Shown here piece by piece: positions 42,937 to 52,009 of a DNA stretch of 64,000 nucleotides. The stretch comes from DATHWB01 sp035544575 (GTDB lineage: Bacteria > Actinomycetota > Acidimicrobiia > Spongiisociales > ZC4RG35): the NCBI GenBank assembly GCA_035544575.1, contig DATKEC010000129.1, forward strand, positions 24,883-88,882. The letters are read 5' to 3'. Within the stretch, counting starts at the first letter, position 1, and every line of letters starts with the position of its first letter. The position numbers and the translations under genes were made by a program. Below the pieces are notes generated by a model. It saw nothing but the letters and a program-made list of their open reading frames with translations, was not told the DNA's origin and made no database searches.

Positions 42937-44985
42937 GTGATCCCGGAGAAGATCCGCAACGTCGCCCTCGTCGGTCACGGTGGAAGTGGCAAGACCTCCC
43001 TTGCCGAAGCGCTCCTCCATGTCAGCGGCGTGACCTCACGTCTGGGCTCGGTCGATGCGGGAACATCGATCCTCGACCACACCGCCGAGGAGCAAGAACG
43101 AAAGATCTCACTCGAGCTGGCAACGGCTGTCGTCGAGTGGCACGGTCATCGCATCAACCTCGTCGACGCCCCCGGCTATGCCGACTTCGCCGGGGACGCC
43201 CGCGCCGCATTGCGCGCCGCGGACCTTGCACTCTTCGTCGTCTCGGCAGTCGACGGCGTCGAGGTGGGAACCGAGCTGATGTGGCGCGCCGCCGAAGAAG
43301 AAGGCATTCCGCGGGCCATCATGATCACGAAGCTCGACCGCGAACGCGCCAGTTTCGACCGAACCCTCGGCCAACTTCGCGAGGCCTTCGGCAAACGGGT
43401 GGCGCCGATCCAGGTACCGATCGGAAGCGAGTCCGGGCTCCATGGGGTCGCACGGGTCGTCTCCGGACGGTGCTACGGCTACTCCGATGGCGCCAAGACC
43501 GGGTCGCTGATCGAGACGCCTCCCGAGATCGCCGATCGCATCGCCGAGACCCACACCGCGCTGATCGAGTCCGTCGTCGAGACCGACGAGGCGCTGATGG
43601 AGGCGTACTTCGAAGGCGTCGAACCGGAGCGCGAAGTCGTGGTCAAGACCATCCACCAGGGGATGCTCGACGCCGAGATCTTCCCCGTGCTGGTCTCCTC
43701 GGCGCCGAAACTCATCGGAGTCGATCTCTTCGGCGAGTTCCTGGTCGACTTCGCGCCCAATCCGCTCGAGCGACTCGTTCCGCCTCTCGACGCCGGCGAG
43801 TTGAGCCCCACCGTGGCCGGCCCCACCGCGGCCTACGTCTTCAAGACCGTCTCGGACCCGTTCCTCGGCAAGATCTCGATGTTCCGGGTCTACCGCGGTT
43901 CGGTCAAGCACGACCAGCACGTCGAGGTGGCCGGCGGCGAGACCGTTCGGATGCACAACTTGTTCCGTATGCAAGGCAAGGACCACACCGACGCCGACGA
44001 GATCCTGACCGGCGGTATCGGGGCCGTCGCCAAGGTCGAGGCGATCACGACCGGGGACACGCTCCGTCAGCCCGGCTCAGACGTTCGTTTGAGCAAGGTG
44101 GCCTACCCGAAGCCGGTGATGGAACTGGCGATCGAACCCCGGTCGAACCAGGACGACGAGAAGCTGTCGATCGCTCTGACGAAGGCCCAGGAGGAGGACC
44201 CGACGATATCGGTCCAACGGCGGGCAGAGACCCACGAAACGATCCTGGCCGGTCTCGGGGACATGCATCTCGACGTGACTCTTCAGCGCATCGCCCGCAA
44301 GTACGGCGTCGAGGTCAACACCCATCCCCCGACGATCCCCTATCGGGAGACCATCACCGCCTCGGCCGCGGCCGAGGGCAAGCACAAGAAGCAGTCCGGC
44401 GGACGCGGGCAGTTCGCCGTCGCTTTCGTGAAGTTCTCGCCTCGGCCGCGGGGCACCGGATACGAGTACATCGATGCCATCAAGGGCGGGAGCATCCCGC
44501 GCAGCTTCATCCCCGCCGTCGACAAAGGGATACAGGAGGCGCTCGGACGGGGAATCCTCGCCGGTTATCCCGTGGTGGACATCGCGGCGGAGGCCTATGA
44601 CGGCAAGTACCACGCAGTCGACTCCGACGAGCTGTCGTTCCGCATGGCCGGCATCCAGGCCGTGCGGACTGCTGCCGCCGACATGGGCCCGGTCCTGCTC
44701 GAGCCCGTCGCTCGGCTCACGGTTCGGGTTCCGGAGGAACACACCGGGGATATCATGGGCGACATCAACGCCAAGCGGGGTCGTGTGTTGGGCATGGACA
44801 CGGACAGCGCACTGCGGGTGATCACCGCAGAGGTCCCCTTGGCCGAGGTACAGCGGTACGCGATCGATCTCCGCTCGATGACGAGCGGACGGGGCAGCTT
44901 CGAACTGGAAATCGACCACTACGAAGAGGTCCCTCACCAGGAAGCACAGAAGATCATCGCCGCCGCCCAGGAGGCTGCCAGCTGA
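42937..44985 (+). CDS. Elongation factor G-like protein, EF-G2 type
   Basis: The 682-residue protein has all five EF-G domains but belongs to the EF-G2/FusA2 side branch. G1 is GHGGSGKTS (residues 13-21), unlike the AHIDAGKTT of true EF-G. G3 reads DAPGYADF (77-84), with Tyr81 in place of the catalytic His. G4 reads TKLD (131-134) instead of NKMD. A mycobacterial EF-G2 is reported to bind GTP without ribosome-dependent hydrolysis, so a role other than ordinary translocation is likely. The GTG start has an excellent AAGGAGG six bases upstream. Citrate synthase follows after 14 bases. Confidence 0.92.
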   Translation: MIPEKIRNVALVGHGGSGKTSLAEALLHVSGVTSRLGSVDAGTSILDHTAEEQERKISLELATAVVEWHGHRINLVDAPGYADFAGDARAALRAADLALFVVSAVDGVEVGTELMWRAAEEEGIPRAIMITKLDRERASFDRTLGQLREAFGKRVAPIQVPIGSESGLHGVARVVSGRCYGYSDGAKTGSLIETPPEIADRIAETHTALIESVVETDEALMEAYFEGVEPEREVVVKTIHQGMLDAEIFPVLVSSAPKLIGVDLFGEFLVDFAPNPLERLVPPLDAGELSPTVAGPTAAYVFKTVSDPFLGKISMFRVYRGSVKHDQHVEVAGGETVRMHNLFRMQGKDHTDADEILTGGIGAVAKVEAITTGDTLRQPGSDVRLSKVAYPKPVMELAIEPRSNQDDEKLSIALTKAQEEDPTISVQRRAETHETILAGLGDMHLDVTLQRIARKYGVEVNTHPPTIPYRETITASAAAEGKHKKQSGGRGQFAVAFVKFSPRPRGTGYEYIDAIKGGSIPRSFIPAVDKGIQEALGRGILAGYPVVDIAAEAYDGKYHAVDSDELSFRMAGIQAVRTAAADMGPVLLEPVARLTVRVPEEHTGDIMGDINAKRGRVLGMDTDSALRVITAEVPLAEVQRYAIDLRSMTSGRGSFELEIDHYEEVPHQEAQKIIAAAQEAAS

Positions 44986-44999
44986 ACGAAGGGAACGAC

Positions 45000-46283
45000 A
45001 TGTCCGAGGTGACGATCCGCCACGGTGACAACGAGACGACCTCCGCGATCACCACCGCGACGGAGGGAAACAGCGGATTCGACATCTCGGCGTTGCGTTC
45101 AGACCTGGGTTTGGTGACGCTCGACCGCGGATTCGGCAACACCGCCGAGAGCCCGAGCTCCATCAGTTTCATCAACGGCGAGGAGGGGATCCTCCGCTAT
45201 CGGGGCTACCCGATCGAACAACTCGCCGAGCAGTCGTCGTTCATCGAGGTGGCGTACCTCCTCAACTACGGCGAACTGCCCAGCGCAACCGAGTTGGCCG
45301 GCTACGAGGAGTCGATCCGCCGCCACACACTCCTCCGAGAGGACATGAAGCACCTGTTGGAGGCTTTTCCGCATGCGGCCCACCCCATGCAGATCCTGGC
45401 GTCGGCAGTGTCGGCGATGGCGACCTACTACCCCGACGCCCTCGACCCCAAGGACGAGGAGTCTGTCGACATCTCTGCGCGGCGCCTCATCGCCAAGGTG
45501 CCGACGATGATCGCCTGGGCCTACAAGTACAGCGCCCACCAGCCCTACATGTATCCGCGCAATGAGCTCGGATACACCTCCAACTTCCTCAACATGATGT
45601 TTGCGGTTCCTGCCGAGGACTACGAGATCAACCCGGTCGTGGTCAAGGCGCTCGAAGTGCTCTTGATCCTTCACGCAGACCATGGCCAGAACTGCTCGTC
45701 ATCTGCCGTGCGCCTCGTCGGTTCGGGCGAAGCCAACATCTTCTCGTCGGTGTCCGCCGGGATTCACGCGCTGAGTGGACCCCTGCACGGAGGAGCGAAC
45801 CAGGTCGTGCTGGAGATGCTGCAAGGGATCGTCGAATCGGGCGACAGCGTCGATGCCTTCATCAACCGGGCCAAGGACAAGAACGACCCATTCCGGCTGA
45901 TGGGCTTCGGGCATCGGATCTACAAGAATTTCGACCCCCGTGCACAGATCATCAAACAGGCCGCATCAGATGTGCTCGACCAGCTCGAGGTCGCCGACCC
46001 GATGCTCGACGTGGCGATGCATCTCGAACAAGTGGCACTCGAAGACGACTACTTCGTCGAGCGGAAGCTCTACCCGAACGTCGACTTCTATTCCGGCATC
46101 ATCTACCGTGCGATGGGGTTCCCGACAGAGATGTTCACCGTGCTCTTCGCCCTCGGCCGCCTCCCGGGCTGGATCGCCCAGTGGCGGGAGATGAGCTCGG
46201 ATCCCAAGGGGCGCATCTTCCGCCCTCGCCAGGTCTACGTCGGGGCCGCCCCTCGTGAGTACGTCCCAGCGGATGCCCGTTGA
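45000..46283 (+). CDS. gltA: Citrate synthase
   Basis: The enzyme makes citrate from oxaloacetate and acetyl-CoA. The 427-residue protein is of the longer hexameric-type bacterial form, with a small N-terminal domain rich in beta structure. Catalytic residues are in LHADHGQNCSSSAVR (His), MGFGHRIYKNFDPR (His) and LYPNVDFYSGIIYRA (Asp). The ATG has a GAAGGGAA ribosome-binding site. It follows EF-G2 closely and may share its transcript. A convergent membrane-protein gene ends 27 bases after its stop; a CGACGAC/GTCGTCG inverted repeat spans that junction. Confidence 0.97.
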   Translation: MSEVTIRHGDNETTSAITTATEGNSGFDISALRSDLGLVTLDRGFGNTAESPSSISFINGEEGILRYRGYPIEQLAEQSSFIEVAYLLNYGELPSATELAGYEESIRRHTLLREDMKHLLEAFPHAAHPMQILASAVSAMATYYPDALDPKDEESVDISARRLIAKVPTMIAWAYKYSAHQPYMYPRNELGYTSNFLNMMFAVPAEDYEINPVVVKALEVLLILHADHGQNCSSSAVRLVGSGEANIFSSVSAGIHALSGPLHGGANQVVLEMLQGIVESGDSVDAFINRAKDKNDPFRLMGFGHRIYKNFDPRAQIIKQAASDVLDQLEVADPMLDVAMHLEQVALEDDYFVERKLYPNVDFYSGIIYRAMGFPTEMFTVLFALGRLPGWIAQWREMSSDPKGRIFRPRQVYVGAAPREYVPADAR

Positions 46284-46310
46284 ACGACGACGGTCCTCCG
46301 TGCACCCCCC

Positions 46311-46799
46311 TCAGTCGTCGCCCCCGCTCGAGGCGGGCACGCTCTCGGTGTAGATCTCCTCTGCCAGATCGCCGGTCACGCCGTCGAACTGGCAGAGAGC
46401 CCGCTGCGAAGGCGGCTCGTCGGCCGAATACATCACCACGTGCCAGCGCGGCCGGGAACGCCACCCCACGAACGTGACGGCCGCAGAGGCATGTCCCACC
46501 GGGAAGTCCACAGCCGAAGCAGCCTGCGCCAACGCGGTCTCCTGATCGATTGCCAGCGGCCAAGCCGCCAGCAGGTGCCACACCGCCAGCGTCACGAACA
46601 GGCCGACGCCGAGCCACATCAGCGGCTGTTCGACGGCCAGGGCGGCCAGCGGGCCGGCTGCGGCCAGGTAGAGCCACGCCGAGGCTCGACGACGACGCGG
46701 ATCGGGGAAGCGGTACGGGCCGACCACCGAGCTGTCGAGGTCCTCGGGAACTCCTTCCGCCTCGGCGATCTCGGCAGGAATGTGGATGCCGTCTGTCAT
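46311..46799 (-). CDS. Two-helix membrane protein of unknown function after thrS
   Basis: The 162-residue product has a charged N-terminus (MTDGIHIPAEIAEAEGVPED), two adjacent transmembrane helices (SAWLYLAAAGPLAALAVE and MWLGVGLFVTLAVWHLLAA) and a C-terminal domain of about 75 residues with VDFPVGHASAAVTFVGWRSRP and WHVVMYSADEPP, probably soluble. No named domain is recognised. Its start overlaps the thrS stop by four bases, so it is translated with the synthetase. Confidence 0.7.
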   Translation of the reverse strand: MTDGIHIPAEIAEAEGVPEDLDSSVVGPYRFPDPRRRRASAWLYLAAAGPLAALAVEQPLMWLGVGLFVTLAVWHLLAAWPLAIDQETALAQAASAVDFPVGHASAAVTFVGWRSRPRWHVVMYSADEPPSQRALCQFDGVTGDLAEEIYTESVPASSGGDD

Positions 46800-48748
46800 G
46801 CCGGCGGACCTTCCGGCGGTTTGGCTTCCGCCGCCAGTTCGGAGACGATCTCGTCGACCGGCACACCCCGTCGTTCCTCATCGGCGCCGTAGCGACGCAA
46901 GCCGGCGGTCCCGGCTTCCACGTCGCGGTCGCCGACGACGATCACTGCGGGGATCTTGTGGGTGATGGCCCGTCGCACCTTCTCGCCCACCGTCTCCCCG
47001 CTCTCGTCGACCTCCACCCGCAGCTGGGCCGCCTTCAGTCCACGGCGGACGTCGTGGGCGTAGTCGAGGTGACGGTCGGCGACGGGCACGATCTGAGCCT
47101 GCACCGGAGCGAGCCACACCGGGAACGCCCCGGCGTAATGTTCGGTGAGCACTCCGAAGAACCGTTCGATCGATCCCGCTTTGGCGCAATGGATCATCAC
47201 CGGTCGCTCGGCGGAGTTCTCGGTGCCGGCGAAGGTGAGATCGAAGCGCTCCGGGTGGGAGAAATCGACCTGAATCGTCGACATCTGCCAGCGACGGCCG
47301 ATGGCGTCTCTGACATGAACGTCGATCTTCGGACCGTAGAAGGCGCCTTCGCCTGCGGCTACCGAGTACTCGAGACCCGACTCGTCGAGGGACTCCGCGA
47401 GTCGTTGTTCGGCCAGGGCCCACATCTCGAGGTCCCCGACGTACTTCTCGGGCCTTGTCGAGAGATCCGCCTCGAAATCGGTGAAGCCGAAGGCTGCCAG
47501 CCATTCCATCACGAACGCCAGATGCAGGCTCAACTCCGAGGCGATCTGGTCGCGCGTGCAGAACGTGTGGGAGTCGTCCTGGGTGAACCCTCGCGCCCGG
47601 AGGAGGCCGTGGACCACGCCGGATCGCTCGTAGCGGTAGACCCCGCCCAGCTCGGCCAGGCGCAACGGCAGCTCGCGGTAGGACCGCGACCGGCTCCGGT
47701 AGATCAGGACGTGGAAAGGACAGTTCATCGGCTTGACCCGGTAGCGCTCGCTGCCGTCCATCTCCATCGCCGGATACATGTTCTCGGCGTAGAAGTCGGT
47801 GTGCCCGGAGGTGTCCCACAGCGCCTCGCGCGCCACGTGGGGCGAGAACACGAAATCGAAGCCGTACTTCTCGTGCAGACGGCGGGAGTGGTCCTCGATC
47901 AGCTTGCGGACCATGCCGCCATTCGGATGCCAGACCACGAGACCGGATCCGAGTTCGCGCGGGAACGAGAAGAGGTCGAGTTCGGGACCCAGCTTGCGGT
48001 GGTCGCGCCGCTCGGCCTCCTCCAGGCGTTCCAGGTGGTCGTTCAGCGCCTTCTTCGACTCCCAGGCCGTGCCGTAGATCCGCTGCAGCTGAGGATTGGT
48101 CTCGTCACCGCGCCAGTACGCGCCTGCCGAACGCAGCAACTTCACCGCCTGCAGGCGGCCCGTACTCGGAACATGCGGGCCCCGGCACAAGTCGACGAAA
48201 CCGTTGTTCCGATACACCGTGACGGTCTCACCGCCAGGAACCTCGGACGGTTCGACACTCTCGATGATCTCGCGTTTGAACGTGTGCTCGGCGAAGACTG
48301 CCAGTGCCCTGTCGGTGCTCATGGCTTCGCGCACGAACGGCTGGTCGGCGGCGATGATCTCGCCCATCTTCGTCTCGATCGATTCGAGATCCTCGGGGGT
48401 GAACGGTCGTCCGATGTCGAAGTCGTAGTAGAAGCCGTCGGTGATCGGCGGTCCGATCCCGAACGTCGCCCCTTCGAAGAGCGTCAGCACGGCTTGGGCG
48501 AGCACATGCGCAGCGGAGTGGCGCAGTATCGATCTTCCTTCGTCGGTGGTGTCGGTCACGATCTCGACCGCACCACCGTGCGGCAGGGGCCGGGTGAGAT
48601 CGAACAACTCCCCGTCGAGCTTGACGGCGACTGCGGCTCTTGCCAATCGCTCGCCGATCGAAGCGGCGACGTCATGGCCGGTGGCGCCGTCGGGATGGTC
48701 GATGCGGGAACCGTCTGGTAGGCGAATCTCGATGGGCACTGTGATCAC
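46796..48748 (-). CDS. thrS: Threonyl-tRNA synthetase
   Basis: The 650-residue class IIa synthetase has an N-terminal TGS domain, the editing domain with HSAAHVLAQA and a further His-containing FVDLCRGPHVPSTG, and the catalytic core. The zinc ligands appear as NCPFHV, VVHGLLRARGFTQDDSH and MIHCAKAGSIERFFG. The C-terminal anticodon domain includes VGEKVRRAITHKIPAVIVVGD. The GTG start (MITVPIEIRLPDG) fits the family. In mycobacteria thrS lies near the pgsA-patA-pimA genes; here EF-G2 and citrate synthase lie between. Confidence 0.97.
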   Translation of the reverse strand: MITVPIEIRLPDGSRIDHPDGATGHDVAASIGERLARAAVAVKLDGELFDLTRPLPHGGAVEIVTDTTDEGRSILRHSAAHVLAQAVLTLFEGATFGIGPPITDGFYYDFDIGRPFTPEDLESIETKMGEIIAADQPFVREAMSTDRALAVFAEHTFKREIIESVEPSEVPGGETVTVYRNNGFVDLCRGPHVPSTGRLQAVKLLRSAGAYWRGDETNPQLQRIYGTAWESKKALNDHLERLEEAERRDHRKLGPELDLFSFPRELGSGLVVWHPNGGMVRKLIEDHSRRLHEKYGFDFVFSPHVAREALWDTSGHTDFYAENMYPAMEMDGSERYRVKPMNCPFHVLIYRSRSRSYRELPLRLAELGGVYRYERSGVVHGLLRARGFTQDDSHTFCTRDQIASELSLHLAFVMEWLAAFGFTDFEADLSTRPEKYVGDLEMWALAEQRLAESLDESGLEYSVAAGEGAFYGPKIDVHVRDAIGRRWQMSTIQVDFSHPERFDLTFAGTENSAERPVMIHCAKAGSIERFFGVLTEHYAGAFPVWLAPVQAQIVPVADRHLDYAHDVRRGLKAAQLRVEVDESGETVGEKVRRAITHKIPAVIVVGDRDVEAGTAGLRRYGADEERRGVPVDEIVSELAAEAKPPEGPPA

Positions 48749-48824
48749 TCGCTAGATTGCTGGGAGCGCCGCAGGGTACTGCCGGTACCCGGATGGTCGT
48801 CCGCGGATATTGGAGCGAATCGGG

Positions 48825-49718
48825 ATGGATCCCGCCCGCGGCAGTGGTAGCGGCATTCGGATGGAAACGGGGAAGTTGGTATCGATGGGCGCAATGGAGA
48901 TGGTGATCGGTCTGGTGCCGACTGCCACCGTGAAGGAACTGTCGAGTGGGACGAACAAGGTGTTCCGTCTTCTCGAAGAGTCGGGCGAGTCCACTGTCGT
49001 GAAGGTCTACGCCACTCCCGCCCGGGAGCGAAGGGAGCGTCACGCCCTCGAGTCGATGCTCGGGATTCCGGGTGTGCCCCAGATCCTCGAACGCGGCGCC
49101 ACCGATGGGATGGCCTGGATCCGGACCACCGACGGCGGTAGCTGGAGCCTCGCCAATCTTCCGCTCAATCTCGACCTCGTCCGCAAAGCGGGAGCCCTCC
49201 TCCGTGGCGTCCACGACTCGGGTGCCCCGATCACGAATCTCGACAACGGCATCGACGGTGATTACGTCAAGACCCACTTCCAGTCGACCCTCGATCGGCT
49301 GGAACGCTTCCGCCGACGTCTGGGACTCCCGGCGGAAGTCCTCGAAGCAGCCCGGCGCAGTGACAATCATCCCGTGGCTTCGGCTCCCAAGCCCGCCCAC
49401 ACCCGCACCCTGCCCAAGAATTTCCTGGTGAACGAACTCGGCGACCTGATGCTCGTCGGTTGGGAGTGGGCGACGCTCGCCCCGCCGGAATGGGACCTCT
49501 CGCTGGCGACATGGCGTTTCAGCCGAACCCTGGGCAACGAGGCCGCAACCGCCCTCTGGGAGGGTTATGGCGGTGAGAACTCCATCGGGAACCGGCTGGA
49601 GCCGTGGGTGGCATATCACGCGGCGATGCAGATGCTGGAAGCGGCCGAGCAACGCGATGGGCGTCTCGGGGACCTGGGCCACCTCGTCAACGACCTGGCG
49701 GCGGCCGTCGGCCGCTGA
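48825..49718 (+). CDS. Degenerate choline kinase/APH-fold protein (probable pseudokinase)
   Basis: The 297-residue protein has the aminoglycoside/choline kinase fold: an N-lobe with Lys60 in TVVKVYATPARERRERHAL, a hinge region, and a C-lobe with NFLVNELGDLMLVGWEWA (residues 199-216) then PPEWDLSLATWRF. Where LicA/choline kinases have HNDLHPGNF and the metal-binding IDWEYA, this protein reads HTRTLPKNF and VGWEWA, so both the catalytic and the metal-binding Asp are lost. Phosphotransfer is therefore doubtful. Possible starts are TTG 48810, ATG 48825 (GGAG nine bases upstream, chosen) and ATG 48861. Confidence 0.75.
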   Translation: MDPARGSGSGIRMETGKLVSMGAMEMVIGLVPTATVKELSSGTNKVFRLLEESGESTVVKVYATPARERRERHALESMLGIPGVPQILERGATDGMAWIRTTDGGSWSLANLPLNLDLVRKAGALLRGVHDSGAPITNLDNGIDGDYVKTHFQSTLDRLERFRRRLGLPAEVLEAARRSDNHPVASAPKPAHTRTLPKNFLVNELGDLMLVGWEWATLAPPEWDLSLATWRFSRTLGNEAATALWEGYGGENSIGNRLEPWVAYHAAMQMLEAAEQRDGRLGDLGHLVNDLAAAVGR

Positions 49719-49783
49719 ACCGGAGTCGGCCCGCGGACGACGAAATACCGCGTTCGGAGAGCGCGAAAACCTAGTCTCATCGT

Positions 49784-49969
49784 GTGATGAACACTCACGA
49801 CGTGCTCCAGACCCACCGGTCGACGTCCCTCCCCGAGACGGGTCACACCACCGGGTCGCCTTCGACCGTCATCGGGCTCATCGGGGAGGATCTTCCGTGT
49901 CCGTGGTGTGGCGAGGCCACCCAGGTTGCGGACGCTTCGTGCCGCGGCTGCGGCCGGCGTTTCGGCTGA
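49784..49969 (+). CDS. Small zinc-ribbon protein
   Basis: The 61-residue product has a Ser/Thr-rich first half and a C-terminal zinc ribbon, CPWCGEATQVADASCRGCGRRFG, with four cysteines in two CxxC knuckles. The start is GTG immediately followed by ATG; either may be used. A TAGTCT box ends six bases before the GTG and no ribosome-binding site is seen, consistent with a leaderless transcript. No partner is evident; it sits between the pseudokinase and a patatin gene on the same strand. Confidence 0.65.
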   Translation: MMNTHDVLQTHRSTSLPETGHTTGSPSTVIGLIGEDLPCPWCGEATQVADASCRGCGRRFG

Positions 49970-50007
49970 CCAACCAGGCCGTCTCGTCGTCCGCGTCCGA
50001 CGAGACG

Positions 50008-50035
50008 TAGACACCTGCGAGGCGAGTTCTATGCT
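50008..50035 (+). promoter_or_regulatory. Putative sigma-70-type promoter of the patatin gene
   Basis: TAGACA (50008-50013) and TATGCT (50030-50035) lie 16 bases apart, resembling TTGACA and TATAAT. The patatin ATG follows nine bases after the -10 box, giving a transcript with almost no leader. This is pattern evidence only. Confidence 0.45.
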
Positions 50036-50044
50036 CGGCGCCGA

Positions 50045-51004
50045 ATGAGTTCGGTAGGAATCGTCCTGGGAGGAGGCGGAGTCACCGGCGCGTCATACCA
50101 AATGGCCGCGCTGATGGCCCTCGAACTCGCGACCGGGTGGGATCCGGCCAACGCTGATGTCATCGTCGGCACCTCGGGTGGTGCCTACGTCACAGCCTTG
50201 GTCCGCAGCGGCCGGCTCGACCTCGACTCGATGGTCCAACGCCACGAGGATCGTGACGCAGTAGCCGAGCGGATCTCCCGACACCTCTTCGCCCCCGACC
50301 GCGGAGTGAGCATTGGACGGTGGATGCGACACGGACTCCTCCCCGGAATCCGCAAGCCCGGTCTGACGATGCTCCTCGGAGGTCCAGCGGCTTGGACCAC
50401 CGACGGCCTCGCCGAATGGGTGCGCGAACAATGCGGTACCGCGGCTGATTCGTGGCCGGCGATGCCCACGATCATCACAGCCTTCGATGTCGCATCGAAG
50501 CGTCGGGTGGCCTTCGGCACCGAGAACGCTCCGGATGTGACCCTCGCCGAAGCCGTCGCCGCGTCGTCGGCCATCCCCGTGGCGTTCCAGCCTCGCCTCG
50601 TCGCCGGCCGGCTCTACGTCGACGGTGGGGTCGTGTCGGGCACCCACGCCGACCTCGTCCTCGGCAATCCGCGGCCGCTCGAGCTCCTCATCGTGATCGC
50701 CCCCATGGCCGCCGAAGAGGAGCGGCAAGGGGCGTGGTTCTACGAGAAGGTCTTCGACAGGGTCGGTCGGACCGCGCTCGGTTCTGAACTCACCAGGATC
50801 CACGAGGATTGGCCCGACACTGACGTCGTGGTGCTCCGCCCGTCTCCGGCGGTGCTCGAGGTGATGCGCCCCAACCCTCTCGATCCGGCTGCCGCAGTAC
50901 CCACATTCATCCGCGCACTGATGGCGATGCGGCGCAAACTGGCAGATCCGGCGATCTGGTCGGTCCTGCATCGCCACTTGACGCCGGTCCGCGCGAGACG
51001 CTGA
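50045..51004 (+). CDS. Patatin-like phospholipase family protein
   Basis: The 319-residue protein is a Ser-Asp dyad lipid hydrolase. The oxyanion glycine motif is VLGGGGVTGASYQ, the nucleophile Ser is in VGTSGGAYVTAL (near residue 44) and the catalytic Asp is in YVDGGVVSGTHADL. The RssA-like length and lack of a signal peptide suggest a cytoplasmic enzyme. The substrate is unknown. It is followed after 12 bases by a small membrane-protein gene, likely in the same transcript. Confidence 0.9.
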   Translation: MSSVGIVLGGGGVTGASYQMAALMALELATGWDPANADVIVGTSGGAYVTALVRSGRLDLDSMVQRHEDRDAVAERISRHLFAPDRGVSIGRWMRHGLLPGIRKPGLTMLLGGPAAWTTDGLAEWVREQCGTAADSWPAMPTIITAFDVASKRRVAFGTENAPDVTLAEAVAASSAIPVAFQPRLVAGRLYVDGGVVSGTHADLVLGNPRPLELLIVIAPMAAEEERQGAWFYEKVFDRVGRTALGSELTRIHEDWPDTDVVVLRPSPAVLEVMRPNPLDPAAAVPTFIRALMAMRRKLADPAIWSVLHRHLTPVRARR

Positions 51005-51016
51005 ACTCGCATCATC

Positions 51017-51394
51017 ATGAGTATCGCCGCCACCATCGCCGTTGGACTCATCGCAGTCGTCTCCGCCTTCCAACTCGGACTGGTGGCGGGAGCGCCGTGG
51101 GGTGCGGCGGCATGGGGTGGCACCCACCCTGGGACCCTCCCGCCCCGCCTGCGCGCGGCGAGCGCCGGATCCGTCGTGATCCTGGCGGTGATGGCCTGGA
51201 TCCTGCTGGCACGCGACGGCGCCGTCGACACGAGCGTTGCGAGCGGAGTGGTGGCGGTCGCGGCGTGGGTCGTCACCGCGTACTTCGCATTCGGAACCGT
51301 GGTCAACGCCGTCTCACCCTCGCGAGTGGAACGCTGGTGGTCACCCGTCTCGCTCATCGCCGCGATCGCCAGCACCATCGTCGCCACCAGCTGA
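51017..51394 (+). CDS. Four-helix membrane protein of unknown function
   Basis: The 125-residue protein has four hydrophobic segments: SIAATIAVGLIAVVSAFQ, VVILAVMAWILLA, VVAVAAWVVTAYFAFGTVVNA and PVSLIAAIASTIVATS. The loop after the first helix, GLVAGAPWGAAAWGG followed by HPGTLPPRLRAAS, is a conserved-looking signature of small actinobacterial membrane proteins. No function is assigned. It lies 12 bases after the patatin gene. Confidence 0.72.
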   Translation: MSIAATIAVGLIAVVSAFQLGLVAGAPWGAAAWGGTHPGTLPPRLRAASAGSVVILAVMAWILLARDGAVDTSVASGVVAVAAWVVTAYFAFGTVVNAVSPSRVERWWSPVSLIAAIASTIVATS

Positions 51395-51472
51395 CGAAAC
51401 CCTGGGTTCGGGACCACCTATACGGCGGGTTTCTCGCACCAGTTCGTGGGCCCGCGACTCAGCAGGGCCCCC

Positions 51473-51979
51473 TCAGTCCCCTGACGCCTGATCCCCTGTC
51501 GGCTGGTCAGCCGGCCATTTCCGAAACGTGACCAGCGGCAGGTAGAACCACGACCAGGCGCCGAGTCCCGCCGTAATCGCGAGAACCGCCGCGGCGCCGG
51601 CCGATCCGAGCCGGACCGACGACACCAGATATGTTGAAGCCACGATCGCCACCAGCAGGCTCACAGTGCCGGCCACCGTCAAGGCGACTGCGACTTTCAC
51701 GTGTTCCTCGGATCGGCGTGGGATCCCCGTCATCAGGGCCCGCACCCGCTGATGAACGCTTGGCGCGATGAGCAGGATCGACGACACCGCCGTCGACAGG
51801 AAGGCCAGCGCGTAGGTGAACCGATCGACCGCCGCGATCTCGCCGAAATCAGACTGGAACGGGAGTGCCAGCAGGAAACCGAACAGCACCGTCACCGCGG
51901 GAATGGTCGTGCGGAGCCCCTCCATGAGGGCACGGAACTGGTCGTCGGCGTCGGTGGATTCGGCTTCGGACTTGGCCAC
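51473..51979 (-). CDS. DUF6328-type membrane protein
   Basis: The 168-residue product has a charged N-terminus and four transmembrane helices: ITVLFGFLLALPF-like TIPAVTVLFGFLLALPF, FTYALAFLSTAVSSILLIAP, VALTVAGTVSLLVAIVAS and AAAVLAITAGLGAWSWFYL. The segment LMEGLRTTIPAVTVLFGFLL is typical of the DUF6328 family, whose function is unknown. It lies 30 nt downstream of... no gene on its own strand within reach except pncB's convergent end; its ATG at 51979 stands alone on the minus strand. Its 3' end converges with the four-helix protein gene. Confidence 0.75.
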   Translation of the reverse strand: MAKSEAESTDADDQFRALMEGLRTTIPAVTVLFGFLLALPFQSDFGEIAAVDRFTYALAFLSTAVSSILLIAPSVHQRVRALMTGIPRRSEEHVKVAVALTVAGTVSLLVAIVASTYLVSSVRLGSAGAAAVLAITAGLGAWSWFYLPLVTFRKWPADQPTGDQASGD

Positions 51980-52009
51980 GGCGCAACGCTACCGCGATCC
52001 CACGGAGTC

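Noticed and set aside
43137..44600. A 487-codon frame inside EF-G2 on the same strand
   Set aside because: It is an Arg-rich alternative frame of a gene with full EF-G domains.
46550..48721. A plus-strand open frame of 723 codons opposite thrS
   Set aside because: thrS is complete on the other strand with all catalytic motifs; the antisense product resembles no protein family.
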